A stretch of 64,000 nt of DNA from Antitrichia curtipendula (GCA_951230915.1 OX579640.1:20976981-21040980), one strand, 5' to 3'; counted from the first letter of the stretch, positions 39,263 through 50,916 are shown. Notes: a model not told the origin generated them from the letters alone. Program-made: numbers and translations.

Positions 39263-41690
39263 ATCATCAAGAATGACAAGTTGGTAGCATCCACAAATGA
39301 TGCTCAAATATGATACTTTATGCATGGATTTTAGGTGCCTAAGTTGCGTGGAGATTTTTCATAGATCTATGGAATGGGTTATTGATTCTTGAATGCATTT
39401 ATCATTGGCACAAAGATTAAAAATATAGTCAATCCTTCATGAAGAAGGTTTTTGGAGTTTTTTAGAGGGACATAGGTAGTAGGTGTTTTTATTAGATGAA
39501 ACCATAATGAATATATGCAAAGATGATTTTAGAAGACTAATAAGATGAAAGAAGGATGTATAGTGTTTGTTTTGTAAGCTCTTTTCTTGCAAAATATGTC
39601 ACTAAACAAAAAATAATTTGATTTTAAAATCAAAATTTAGAAGTTGGTTTTAAAATGTGAAAGAATTTTCCAAATAGAGTGTCTTATAAAACTATAAAGG
39701 TTCAATTTTTCATGCCTAGATGTCATTTTGAGTCTCCTAAGATTCATTAATTGATAATTGGAGAATGATTTTTGCTCCTTGTCCTTATCAGCACAAATAG
39801 GTATTTATATAATATTGACTTTGAAAATTCATAATTAGTTCCACAAAGGCCCTAAAAATGAAACAACTTAGAGTAGATACAACTTTCTCTTGTTTTGGAA
39901 CAAAAACTTATTAAAAAGTGTTTTGAAGGGATGAAAAATTCTAAAAGGAGGATCAATGTTCAGAAAGACACTTTATGAACACTATATTAGATTTCATATG
40001 ACTTCAACAACTTTTTTGAAGTTGATATCAATCAAGGATTCTTAAAAAAAATTAGATAAAAAGAACATTGTTACTTGTTAGAACACTCTCCATCCATTTC
40101 TACTCAAAGAATGTGCATATAGGGCATTCATCTATCAAACCAACTTCCAATTTCAAATAGCTAGATGTCCTCTACAACAACTATATTCAAAATGGAGCCT
40201 TCAATTGAATCATCTTGTGGGTTGAAAGTCTTGTCTAAGGTAAGCCATCCCACCTATTTATGTCCCAATGTATTGGTAGTGATTACTTTAAATTTATAAA
40301 CCTTCAGTACTAGTACATAGTGATTCAAATAAGATGGCATACTTTATATTGGAGAATGCACAAATTGTACACATCATAGCACGACAAGTCTAGAAGCCAT
40401 CACTACGGCTAGGCACTTACACTTATATCCTCTTCAACATGTTTTTATCCAAAGTTTCTTGGTACAAGGTTTAAGATTTACGATTCCTCTATATGGCAAA
40501 CTTGCAAAAAAAAATTATATTCTAAATGTGACAGTTTTTCTAGCTTCATCATCTTGATAAAAAAATATAATCTCTTAATAAAAAAAATTCAACCCAATTG
40601 CTTTGTACTTCTTTGACATTCTAGTTATATTTTTCAAATTTTCAAAGTTAGAATCATAGTATAACTTCACATGACTTTATGTTGAGGATTGATCTTTGAC
40701 CAATACTTTGCTCTAAAGCAAGATAAAAGGATTTTTAGGAAATACTTGACAATAAATACTTCCATTTTCACTATATATCAAAAATGGTGTGTTGAAAAAT
40801 ATTAGGTTTTATCATTCTTTTTAAAATGATTATAGATACTTTGGATGAATAAATGATATTTTATACATATTTTTTTATCAATCCATTGAAGATCACTAAT
40901 AAATATAGATTGATGATATAAAAATCCTACACTATATTTCAACTATAGGAAATCTTTGAAGCACAAAGTACTTGAATTCCCATTGGTTGCTCTTGTGATG
41001 ATTTTGGATTTCGTTGCAGTTCAAGATGCTTGAAAATAAAAGATTTCTTATTTGGGTGAGCATACCTTACCCCTTTAGTAGTGATCACAAACCTACTACT
41101 TATGTACAAAAATTCATAGATAGTGATAATAAATAAATACTCAACAAATTTAGCTAGCTCTTGCACCAAACAAGATCTTTCTATATGTTTAAGTAAACCA
41201 AGTTACACCTCAAATTGTATGATAAACATTTGAGGATGATTCCCATTATTAAACTATCAAGATTATTGTTGGGTCTTGTTCAATGTCAAAAGGGGATTAT
41301 AGAGATTCTCTTTGCATGCATTTTTTGGACACCATATGAATAAACTATGAATTTATAAGTTCCATAAATCAACCCTAAAACTCACATGAACATGAGCTGT
41401 AGCTGTACATGTACAGGTAAGATTCTACATGGTTTGGTTATAGAAACTGGCCACAATGAAGTGTAGGTATCATATAGTGGTCTCCCAAATATCACACTTC
41501 CAACAAATAGGACGCTTAAAGTTGGCTTGAATAAAATCTTGAAGCACTTCAGAGTTCGTCAAATGCATGGTACAAGCTCAGAGAAAACAACCGGGGTCTA
41601 CAATAGCTAAAAAATGTTTGAATTCAAAGAGCAGGACTGTGTCAAAGGTAAATCTCAAGTGTAAACCACTGAGTCAATGAAATGATGCTG
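39263..41690. other. AT-rich intergenic DNA, no gene seen
   Basis: No coding sequence or well-bounded element recognised. Around 41260-41345 there is weak similarity to 10495-10590 (shared TTTTTGGACACC and ATGAATAAA). Confidence 0.4.
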
Positions 41691-41692
41691 AA

Positions 41693-41905
41693 ACCCTAAA
41701 CCGTAACCGTAACCGTAAACTCTGAACCAAAGAATACCTTCCCTGTTGGTCTCTCTCAGCTCTTGGAGCCCAGACGAGGCTTTCAGAAAGACATGATGTC
41801 AAGACCCTAAACCCTAAAACCTGCACCAAAGAATAGCTTCGCCTGTTGGTTTCTCTCAGCCCTTGGAGTTCACAGCTTCCCACAAGAGGCTTTCAGAGAG
41901 AGCCG
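41693..41905 (-). repeat. Tandem duplication of the desaturase 3' end with telomere-like motifs
   Basis: The segment covering the last codons and start of the 3' flank of the desaturase (about 41800-41905) is repeated just downstream at about 41693-41793. Both copies end in CCCTAAA-type telomere-like sequence (41801-41820; degenerate CCGTAA units at 41700-41720). The downstream copy still reads LSESLVW on the minus strand, matching the gene's LSESLLW. Confidence 0.8.
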
Positions 41906-43247
41906 GGGCAGGTTTCGAGAAATCCCGCGCTTGCAAAGCTGCTGTTCTGAGGGTCCGGATGATCATCCGGTTGGCTTCCCAGAAGCTCACCGATTCATAT
42001 GGCAACCCATACTTCTCACAAAAAGGTCTGACGATCTTCACCACCTTCCGGAGGTTATGGCGTGGCAAAGTGGGGAACAGATGGTGCTCAATCTGGAACT
42101 GGAGACCCCCGTGAAACCAATCCATATACGCTGGCGTGGACAGGTTCAGAGTGCCCCGTGCCTGGGACTGAACCCACGCCTTGCTCTTCGGTTGCCCTTG
42201 GTACACCGGGGACGAAAAATGGTTCAAACAGAACTGCACATGCTGCACTCCCGTCACGGCGAAGCTTACAAGCACAAACAAAAGCCTCTCCAGTGGAGAC
42301 GACAAATATGACAAGAGCGTGAAGAACCAGAGGTAGAAGAAACCTATGGCTCCCAATTCCAGCCACCTGTCCGGAACATGCTTCTTTGATGTCAACACCA
42401 GAATTGACTGCACAAAGAGGTTCACTCGCGCCACTGCCATAATGGGATAGAACGTCCAGTGCTGGTAGGCGATGAGATACCGTGCTATACCATCGAATGG
42501 CATGATTCTGTCATAGAAGTAGGAGTAGAGATTTGAGAAGAGTTTTGATGTCACTGCAAACAGAGGGATATACTGCAAATCTGGATCGTACTCTATACTA
42601 TTGCAGGCAATGTGGTGAGCATTATGGTTTCGTTTCCACCATCCCATGCTGATCCCTGACAAACAGTCTCCAATTGCAATAGCGAACCATCTGTCGAAGG
42701 TACGGTTTTTCGTCATTCCACAATGACCTGTATCATGCCCCATCCAGCCGGTTTGATTCCACACAATGCCCAACATGGCTGCACTCAGCATGTGAACCAC
42801 GAAACTATGTGAGTACAAAACGCCCAGCACTGAAAGGAGAAGTAATGGCACTACCCAGCAGGCGTACAAAGCGTAAACCTCCAATGGGTTTTTGTAAAGC
42901 CCTGCTTGCTTAAACTCCCTGAGAAGCCGCCTGTGCTCTGCGGCAATAGGGGGGACTTCATAGTCGGAGAGCTTGCCAATAAGGAACTGAGGTAGGATAC
43001 TCCATGCTGTGCCGGGATGAAATGCTAAAAATGCGTCTGTCACGTCCTGGCCTGCGAGATGGAGTAGCGGAATCTCACCACCTGGATGGTTTTTGAGCCA
43101 CTTTGTAACATTGTACACTTTGCCCTGAATGGAAACCCAGAGGTCGCCGGCCGTGTTATGTTGAGAAAGCTCTTCACTGCTAATGCTCAGCAGTGAGTCT
43201 AGATGTTGTGGTGATACACCAAGCTCATCAGCCCCTAGCGACCCCAT
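41856..43247 (-). CDS. SLD: Sphingolipid delta-8 desaturase, cytochrome b5 fusion (463 aa)
   Basis: Endoplasmic-reticulum membrane enzyme that introduces the delta-8 double bond in the long-chain base of sphingolipids, using its own fused cytochrome b5 domain. Residues about 10-95 are the b5 domain with haem motif HPGG (54-57). Desaturase histidine boxes are HDTGH (171-175), HNAHH (208-212) and QIEHH (385-389); the Gln in the third box marks front-end desaturases. Hydrophobic segments flank the boxes. The local sequence (ACNS-YDPDLQ, YQHWTFYP, YMDWFHGGLQFQIEHH) is the plant sphingolipid type rather than the acyl-lipid delta-6 type. The coding sequence is uninterrupted, as in plant relatives. 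The start is ATG at 43247 in a good context (CACCATGG); an in-frame GTG 12 codons upstream is not used in plants. Substrate specificity is inferred from similarity. Confidence 0.93.
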   Translation of the reverse strand: MGSLGADELGVSPQHLDSLLSISSEELSQHNTAGDLWVSIQGKVYNVTKWLKNHPGGEIPLLHLAGQDVTDAFLAFHPGTAWSILPQFLIGKLSDYEVPPIAAEHRRLLREFKQAGLYKNPLEVYALYACWVVPLLLLSVLGVLYSHSFVVHMLSAAMLGIVWNQTGWMGHDTGHCGMTKNRTFDRWFAIAIGDCLSGISMGWWKRNHNAHHIACNSIEYDPDLQYIPLFAVTSKLFSNLYSYFYDRIMPFDGIARYLIAYQHWTFYPIMAVARVNLFVQSILVLTSKKHVPDRWLELGAIGFFYLWFFTLLSYLSSPLERLLFVLVSFAVTGVQHVQFCLNHFSSPVYQGQPKSKAWVQSQARGTLNLSTPAYMDWFHGGLQFQIEHHLFPTLPRHNLRKVVKIVRPFCEKYGLPYESVSFWEANRMIIRTLRTAALQARDFSKPAPALSESLLWEAVNSKG

Positions 43248-44880
43248 GGTGTGAACGCTATCGATTGGAAAGAGAGTGTTCACATCACCTCATTGTTGAA
43301 TACTACGACTGCAAGAGAGACAAATAAAAAAAGAATTCAGAATCTTCGCAAGCCAGGTTTCACCGATAATACACCTAGGCCGTTACATCTAGAGTATAAT
43401 AGCCTCCATCACAATGTATTGCAATTAAAAACACCAGTGACAACCATAATGGGAAACAGCGAATTCATCAACTACAGGTTCATCTAGATTTCACTGTAAG
43501 GTTAGACCGAAAGGTAAAGGATACTACATCCGTGAGCGACCTGATCCCGTCTTCTATCCCGCTCATCCATTCGTACACATGGCCGGACTTCAATAAGCAA
43601 GTGCAGTGAAATCATGACTTGGCTAAATGTCCACAACCACTGATCTTTGAATGGAAATGGCGTCATTTATTGTCACTTCTGGTGGTCTACAGCCTCCCAC
43701 TTTGAACGATTTCATAAGAAATTCATATAAGGATAAAGATTTGATCTCAACGGATTTGACTCGTCCCCAAAGTGGTCTCTCCACATCTCTCCAAAGAACC
43801 CCCTAAAACCGCACTCGTACTTATGTTAAATTGCTTTTAAGTGCAGCAAATAGTATCCTATACCTTGTCGCCAGTGACAACAAAATGGGAAACACCAGTT
43901 TCATCAACTCTTAGTTTCATCTAGACCTTTCACTGTGATATCAAAATTAACACAGATGCGAATTTAGACTGCACAAGAAACTTGATATGGAGTCAACGAA
44001 GAAGCTCAAGAAAGAGCCCTCCACCACGGCATTGCAGAATCAAACTCCTCGCGTGTGACATCTACCAAAATCTGGATCATCCATGGGACTTGACAAAAAG
44101 AACTCGTTTTCAACCATGCAACGCAACAGAGGACAGGCTCTGCTCGGGCGAACCACGATAACAGAAGCACAAAGACTTGCAAACCTGAGCTCCACGAGGC
44201 TCAAGATCTCCGAGACAGATTTTCACGCAAACGATCCTTTTCCAATACTCCAAAATCGATTTCAGAACAGCAAAACACTCAAAAGAAAAAAGAAAAAATT
44301 CTGACATTGAAGGTAAAATTGTTGCGTAACAAAGAATGCATCCGAATTCGTCACAGCCAAACACTCCAGAGCACTAAACACCCCCCAAAAGAAAGAAAAA
44401 ATGTCACAATGCAGGACAGATTCACCGTGTGAAACACCATATATAAGCGTGAAGAAGGGTTCTAAGTATCAAAAGTATTAGGTCATGAAGAAAACTACCA
44501 AGAATCTGCAGGACGCACCCCAAATCAGTGAGCAGCAGAAACGCGGCAACCACTTGGTCTCAAGTTCTTGCGGCAACCTCTTTCTGGAACTTGAAATGCT
44601 GGCCAATGTGAGGAAGAGTGGTTCCGGCATCGCTGTACACCTGCCAGAATGCTGCAAGATGGAGGGATGAGAGCTTGAATCAAGCGGGCTGTGGCTTGCC
44701 TCGCCTTACAGAAACGCCTGGAGAGTGGAGAGGCATCGGCCAGCTGCGAGAGTGGGAAACGGTGACTGGAAAGCAAGAGCGCGGGTCAGGGCGAGGACGG
44801 GTCCGTGCGCCTCCAAGGGAGCGTTGTTGGAGCGTATTGGGGAACGTGAGGGATGGGAGCGCAGGAAGTTAAAAGTGCGG
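43248..44880 (-). promoter_or_regulatory. Leader of the desaturase gene with probable 1.4 kb intron
   Basis: On the minus strand a textbook acceptor (T-rich, then TCTCTCTTGCAG) ends at 43309, 61 bases before the start codon. A matching donor, TTTCT/GTAAGG, lies at 44709, downstream of a pyrimidine-rich stretch typical of plant leaders (about 44710-44880). This predicts a 5'-UTR intron of 43309-44709. Two diverged copies of a 70-bp segment (43435-43500 and 43869-43940) lie inside it. No TATA box is assigned. Confidence 0.45.
43280..43293 (-). promoter_or_regulatory. Overlapping minimal upstream ORFs in the desaturase leader
   Basis: Reading the minus strand, ATGAGGTGA (43293-43285) is a two-codon ORF, and its last base begins ATGTGA (43285-43280), a start codon directly followed by a stop. 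Both precede the main start by about 35 bases. In plants such start-stop uORFs can stall ribosomes; a role here is inferred. Confidence 0.5.
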
Positions 44881-44913
44881 GTCATTCGCCAAGTCTGCGT
44901 TTTTACCCTTCGG

Positions 44914-44970
44914 GAAAACACTGGAATTTTTTATTTGCCACACATGATAAAATTTGGAAATTTGGAATTC
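44914..44970 (+). repeat. Left arm of an inverted repeat around the piggyBac element
   Basis: AAAACACTGGAATTTTTTA and following bases match the reverse complement of 51031-51091 and, in direct orientation, 1340-1398. It is part of a dispersed repeat in which the piggyBac element landed. Confidence 0.7.
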
Positions 44971-45130
44971 AAATTTGGATTCAAAGGTTTCAAATCAGGT
45001 GGGAGAGGGAGGAACTTGGGGCACTAAAGTAAACTTTGAATGACCACTTTAACGTCATGTACAAGAACTGGGGAGAGTGAGGGTCAAGGAGATTGACCCC
45101 TATATTGCCCCATTAACCCCTCACAGCCCC

Positions 45131-46436
45131 CACCTCGAAAGCGTAAGAAACACGTTAGAAGAGAGTACGACGAATTGGTTGAGGGATCTGCTAATCAGGT
45201 GAAGGGCAGCCAAAAGCACCGTTGATTTATGAAGACGCCTTGAATGCGGGATGCCAGGTTTTGTCCGATTGCAAAATAATATAGAGGCGACGAACATCAT
45301 ACTGTTTGATCATCATGTATTTTGTAAGAAGCAGGATGCTTTTTGGGTTTCTCGTGATTTGTGCAGACCGTGCGAGCAACTCCGATAAGAAATTGGGGTC
45401 CCACTTGAAGCCAGTGGGCACATCCGCGTCCTCAACCGGGGTTCTAATTTGGACGGGCTACAAACTTACCTCGACAAAGATCAATTATGAAGTGTCCGAG
45501 CAACAGCCACTGCAGAACAGTGCTTTCACCGGCGATGACCGACAGCGGATCAAATGGCGACTGGTGATCGGCGGTGAGATTGGCCGTGTATAAATTAGTG
45601 TGGGTGCGGCGTCACAGTTCACTCGTTCACAGCAGAGAGCCAATCCGCGGCATAGCATTCTGTGCAGTCTTTCCTAGTCTAACACACATAAAAGAAGACA
45701 CGTCCAGAAGTACAACGACAATGAAAATCGAGTTCAAATAATGTTTTTTGACATAAGCTGACCCAGAAACCAGAACAACTGACGAGCAAATATGAAACAC
45801 AAGCACCAGAGTAACCTTCCTATACCAAAATAAGTCTGTCTCTACCTTGAAAACATCTGACACACAGAGGCAGCCACATTCAAAGTTCCCACCCTTAGTT
45901 CAATCGACCAAAGCAAAGTACCATTCACTACAAAGACGTAACGTAAGCAAGCGTCGACATCCATTTCCACCGAGTGTTTACAGAAAACGTCTCTTCACTG
46001 AATTGCTACTAGTTCTAACCACACAAATGGTCTCCTACTGTCCAAAAAAAACTAACATACCAAATTACTCGCACCCGTAGTCGGCAGAGTCCATCTTACG
46101 AACAAAATTGAGACCAAATGAATACATCCTACAACTTCTACTACAAGAACCTACACGCCTAACAGAAGAACACCGCAACCACAGCCGTGCTTCCAACCAC
46201 CCACAAACTACATAATGACCACCGTGCAACCAAAATGTCAACCACTAGGATCGCTGCTTACTGCCACCGTCGGATGAAGTCAGTCCGCTGCCTACGTCTC
46301 CTCCCATGCGGCCTCGCCACCTGCAGAATCCCCTCGAAGTCAACACTTCCTTCCACTCCGGGAGGCTGAGCATGGGGACTTTGCCGACGTCAACAATAGC
46401 CAGGCTACACAAAACACACGCAATGTCAGATCTTTC
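45131..46436 (-). other. 3' non-coding part of the piggyBac element
   Basis: Between the left terminus and the end of the transposase reading frame there is no recognisable domain. Open frames at 45306-45593 (+) and 45227-45421 (-) are short and unassigned. It is probably 3' untranslated and subterminal sequence. Confidence 0.45.
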
Positions 46437-48167
46437 TCACAGTCGGAGAGCCCATTTCCGCCCACTGTGCGCCTTGAAGAAGCACGGCTCGGCACATAGA
46501 AAGACCCCGCATGCCCTACAGTGTCGATTCTACCTGCGTCGACAAATTCTACAACGACGTCTCACTGTTGGGTGGGCTACACTATAGTGAAGGAGGTTCG
46601 AATTTGGATTATAAACGGTGCATGTTCTTGCAGGGCGGATGAGAGGCGAGCTTAGCTCCTGAGCGATGCTGTAGTGGAAACTGTGGCAAGTGAGTTTCCG
46701 TCCACCCTCTCCACGAGCCTCCCGATCAATCTTGTACAATACCCATGCATTCTGGAGAGAAGAATCTAAAATGAAAAACAAAAACTTATGCCACCACTTC
46801 CGAGAATGAAATTGGACAGTGTAGTCACGTCTCATCTGGTCAATGAGGTCTACTCCCCGCATGTGCTCTTGGTATTCGACCTACTACGGCGTCGTGCTCA
46901 TCTCCTTCCGAATACCGTTTATCCACCGCAACGCAATTCTGTGACCAAGTGGATTTGCGGAGGTGCTCAAAAAGCTAACTGGTTTAGCATCAAACCAGGT
47001 CGTGGCAGCCATCCGTTGGCTCTCGTGTACTTGCCAGAACAGTGTGCATCGTGGATGCTCATCTCTCTGATAGCCACTTAGAATTGTCGGGTACCCAATT
47101 CGGCCACCCTTGACGGTCCCTGTAGCGTATATCCCGCGCTGCAAGAGAGAGTCAAACAGAAGAGGACTCGTGAAGAAATTGTCGCACACGACAACATGGC
47201 CCTTGTGGCCCAGGCCGGCAGTCAACTTGTGCACCACACGCTCTCCTTGGCCCTCCTCTACAGTACCGCCCTTTCCTGTATATGGTATGATGTTGTAAAT
47301 GTATCGACTTGGATTTGATACAGCAGCCCAAATCTTGAAGCCGTATCGCGTGGGCTTGGCCGGAAGGTACATACGGCAAGGAGAGAAGTGACCCTTAAAA
47401 GCAATCATAATTTCATCTGTAGTAACGAATTTCTCGCAGTGGAACAACTTCTGCAACCGAGACACAAATTGCTCTAAGACCCAACTAACCTTCCCTAGCT
47501 TGTCATACTCGGCACTCGTCTTGTCACGGCAAAGTTGGGCATTGTCAACGCAATGAATGCATCGCAAGACGGATTCAAACCTATTCCTAGTCATGACACG
47601 AGGGATCAATTCGCAACGCCAAAAGGGGTCACGCTTCCAATAATCACGGATGCAGGAAGAGCCTTTCAGGCCCATAAGAATGACGAGTCCAAAAAAAGCT
47701 CTCAATTCAGTGACGGTGAGAGGTGTCCACTTGGGCCCACCGTTGCAACCAGGTGGACGCCCTCGGCGACGATGGTCAGCCTTTGATGTGCACTCTTGGG
47801 CAGCGTACACGTTGGTCTGCTCTACAAGGGTCTCTACTGTCTTGTCGTCCCACCAAAGTCGGAAGAAATATGCCGCTTCCCTTCTCTGACGGGTATGCCT
47901 TTGAGTGGGGCCAGGACAAGGACCCTGGAAACCTGCCCGATCTTCGAGCAACTGTGTGTGGGCATGGCCCCACTTCGAATCTGCATAGCGGCACCTAATT
48001 TCCTCTACCAATAACTTTCGCTCACAATGCAAATGAGCGTACTCCTCATAACGCTCTAAATCTAATGACTCATCAGCAAACAAACGCTCATCCTCATCTT
48101 CTACAAGCAACCAATCGCAATTTTCATCAGCGGATGAATTACCTGCGAAGTCGCTATAATCAGACAT
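46437..48167 (-). pseudogene. piggyBac transposase gene interrupted by three TAG codons
   Basis: Cut-and-paste transposase, DDE/D type. It starts at ATG 48167 with an acidic N-terminus, and the core spans about residues 95-460. Catalytic Asp251 is in VTTDEIMIAFKG and Asp329 in VVVCDNFFTS. Two adjacent TAG codons (46884-46886 and 46881-46883, codons 428-429) then stop the frame. The same frame continues with EYQEHMRGVDLIDQM, whose first Asp (codon 440) is the third catalytic residue. A third TAG at 46530-46532 splits the C-terminal cysteine-rich domain (CRIC before it; HCRACGVFLC and PC after it). The true end is TGA at 46437-46439. The 427-residue product would lack the third Asp and the Cys-rich domain, so it should be inactive unless the TAGs are read through or are base errors. 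No frameshifts were seen. Confidence 0.9.
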
Positions 48168-48507
48168 CTACGATGAATCTTGGGAGTCCGACGTCCAAAC
48201 TTCATATCTGCTGAGTGGTGCATATGTACCAACGTCCACAAGGACTTGCAGCTGATCCAAACCGCCGTGGCCCTCTTGGCGGACTGACGTCCCTAGCAAG
48301 CGGGACCTCTATCTCCGCAGGAGATCCAACCACAGTCACTAAATCATAGTGGAGACTGCCTTGATTTTGGAGGCCTCCAATACTCCCATCGTGGGCTGGA
48401 GAGGGAGCCCGCCATCCCACACTTCCAGGGCTACCCACTGTATACGGCGGTGGAAGCGGGGTGTGGAGAAAATCGAGCGTCTTGCAATTAGCTTGAGCGA
48501 CCTTCCT

Positions 48508-50095
48508 TCAGCCAATGGACCCGCCGAAGTCCACGCCGTACCAATAGACACCTTCCTCAAACCATCCTTGGCACACTTCACCAAGAAAATCTTCTAGGCC
48601 ATTATGTTGAATGGAGTCGTATCCTAGAACGCGAAGAGGAACCCACACCTCATCGGGGAGGCTGCACCCCGCATTAGCACTGTTGTGCCCTCCTGGAACA
48701 CAAGCAAATAGTGGTCTTGGCGGTGGTAGTGCCATGGACGTAGAAGCACCTTCCACCAAAGCTGCATGATGACTGCAGTGGGGTGGAGGTGTGTAAATAG
48801 CGGTATTGGTGGGCCAGCGTGAATGTTGCCCCTCCTGGGTTGGAATAGTAGGAATTGCCGTTGCCGCTAAATCCGTCACCGTTGTAAGCCAATCGTATGT
48901 CCGTGCAGCATTCGCAAAAGCTTCGTTCAAATTCGAGATGGAGAGACGTTCCTGCCGCAATTGACCACTAGCAGGAGATTGGCAGCCTCTCCCTCGTCGC
49001 GTACGCCGAGGTGCCGGGGATTTGCCAGGGGAGCGCGTGTAGTACTGCTCCCAGAGTTGGCACGCCCCTTGTGCCTCCGGTCAATCATGGAATCCTCCAC
49101 AGCCCGGGCACATCCCTCCACGTTGACTTGGTTTTCTCCGCCGCAGCCTAGGTGGAGATGTCGGATTTGGTAGAATCTCCGGTCGGATCCACCGAGGTGA
49201 TCCTCGACCACGCCCGCGACGACTAGTGCGTCCACTGACGCGTGCACCCCGCCGGTCCATTCCGTTGCCCTGGAGGACTAAGGCTGCGTCGGCTGCTTCC
49301 AGCGCTGCAATTGTTGCCCAGCCGCGGACGGCCCCGGACCGTCCACCACGACCTCGGCGTATACGTCTGGTCTCGTGAGCATCCCCATCTTCACCAGCAC
49401 TGTGGACATTTCCTGTCGAAGGCGCTTGATTCCTCTGTCCCCTACCTCGACCATGTCGTCCACCTCTGCGGGGGCCCCCATCACTCGGAATCTGGGCTTC
49501 CACCGTGTGTTCGCTCCCTTGAATGTGGTCGGCTTGTGACTGGCCATGGGCTGAAATTTGGTTTTGGACTTGCGGCAACTGGCTCGGCAGAACAGGGTGA
49601 CTACTCAACACCGGATTGGGTTGTGACCCCACTTCCGCTGTGGACATAACCTCTGCCACTACCACCACTTCCAGAAGCTGGCCGAATTGAATTGTCTGCG
49701 GACCTCCTGATTGGTTTTGGAGCCGTTCTGCTGCTGACTGCCTGGCTGCATTCTTCATCGAGTGAGGTTGGCCACTGCTTCGTTCGGAGAAAAGTATTGA
49801 GGAAGTCAGGAATCCCCCACGGATGTTCTTCTGGATACAACTGAGACCACCCCAACAATCTTGCAATTTGACGCCGACAGAGGTATCTCCAACTACGATT
49901 GCTTGGATAGGCTGGCCAATGGTGCTTTTCTTGAGGTTGCAACAGAGTGAGCAAGTAATCTTCTTGTAAACAATTCACAACCTTTTGTGCAACAACTGGG
50001 CTCTCAGAACTACCAAGTGCCCAATGATACAGCTTATCTTGTACTATGCACACTTCGTCTATTGTTGCTCTTCTCGACCACAATGTTGTTGTCAT
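48508..50095 (-). pseudogene. Second gene of the piggyBac element, unknown function, disrupted
   Basis: Not recognised. It lies upstream of and in the same orientation as the transposase. The N-terminal part is read from ATG 50095 (MTTTLWSRR; WSQLYPEEHPWG) to about 49640, where continuity needs a frame change (indel or small intron). The second frame then runs from there to 48508 with one TGA at 49081-49083. This part has an Arg/Gly-rich stretch (RRGGRHGRGRGQRNQ and further RRGRGG repeats), then CPGCGGFH followed eight codons later by Cys, a C-x2-C-x3-H-x8-C arrangement resembling a zinc knuckle interrupted at the TGA. The helical segment ISNLNEAFANAARTYDWL follows. The composition suggests a nucleic-acid-binding protein. 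Alternative: chance open frames in GC-rich DNA, but the length and motif argue against this. Confidence 0.45.
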
Positions 50096-50916
50096 GACAA
50101 AAGAATGATCGAAAACTAACCCGTGGAGCTCTCGAGGGCACTTTGCAACATTGGAGGTGGGGCGCCGAGTTGCATCCTACACTAAGGCAGGGCACTGTAT
50201 TTGTAAACCCTAAAGCTTCCCTTGGATTTGGCAGTCCTCGTCCAACAGCACACCTATTCATGATTGTGACCTCGAGGGAAGAAAGCCGACAGAACCAAAT
50301 CGGACGCCCTCGTCCTGCTTCAGCCGCCTTCTACCCAACTCCAGTAACTGTAATCAAACTCCAAGAGTGGACAACGCGCCTCAATATGATGGAAATTTGT
50401 CCTCCGCAAATCGCCTGTCGTGCTCGCGTTGCCATCCCACTAGTTTGCTGCCGACTAAAGGAATTGGAGCGCGCCAATGAATCTTAGGTACATACCCCCC
50501 CACTACTACCACCACTTGCAATTTCTGCACAGCATACCCTAAATTGTGCGAGCGTCGCCATCTTCCCACCCCACCCCGCACGGCAACAAGCCGCTCCACG
50601 CACCACACTCCTTGTCCAAGCTTCGTGGTGATGAGAGTACGAAAATAGTGTGGCCGGATCCAAGGCGCAACGGTCTCTGACCGGCCCTGGCAGGTCAAAA
50701 TGCGGACACAAGGCACCAACTGCCATGTCCGAGTTTTGTCAATCCGAACTAAAATTGATGATGCACAATGCACACGTCATGAGGGCCCCATCGCAAAGTA
50801 CCTCTGAATCGGCATCCCTAAACCATACGTTTTTCATTTTTATCTTAACTTCATCCGCGTTACAGATTGTTATCAATAAAAATTTGAAAATTTGGAGAGG
50901 CCAGATTTCGGCCTCT
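50096..50916 (-). other. 5' region of the piggyBac element
   Basis: Upstream of the second gene to the right terminus. A 130-codon minus-strand open frame (50381-50773) has no recognisable domain. It probably holds the element's promoter and subterminal sequences. Confidence 0.4.

Noticed and set aside
41693..41820. True telomere or chromosome end
   Set aside because: Only a few CCCTAAA-like units, flanked on both sides by ordinary genomic sequence and by a duplicated gene end.
41856..43247. Acyl-lipid delta-6 desaturase
   Set aside because: It shares the b5 fusion and QxxHH box, but the region around the second box and the YQHWTFYP and FEAN-like C-terminal blocks fit the plant sphingolipid delta-8 group better.
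43248..43283. 12-codon N-terminal extension of the desaturase
   Set aside because: It begins at GTG; the ATG at 43247 has a good plant initiation context and relatives start there.
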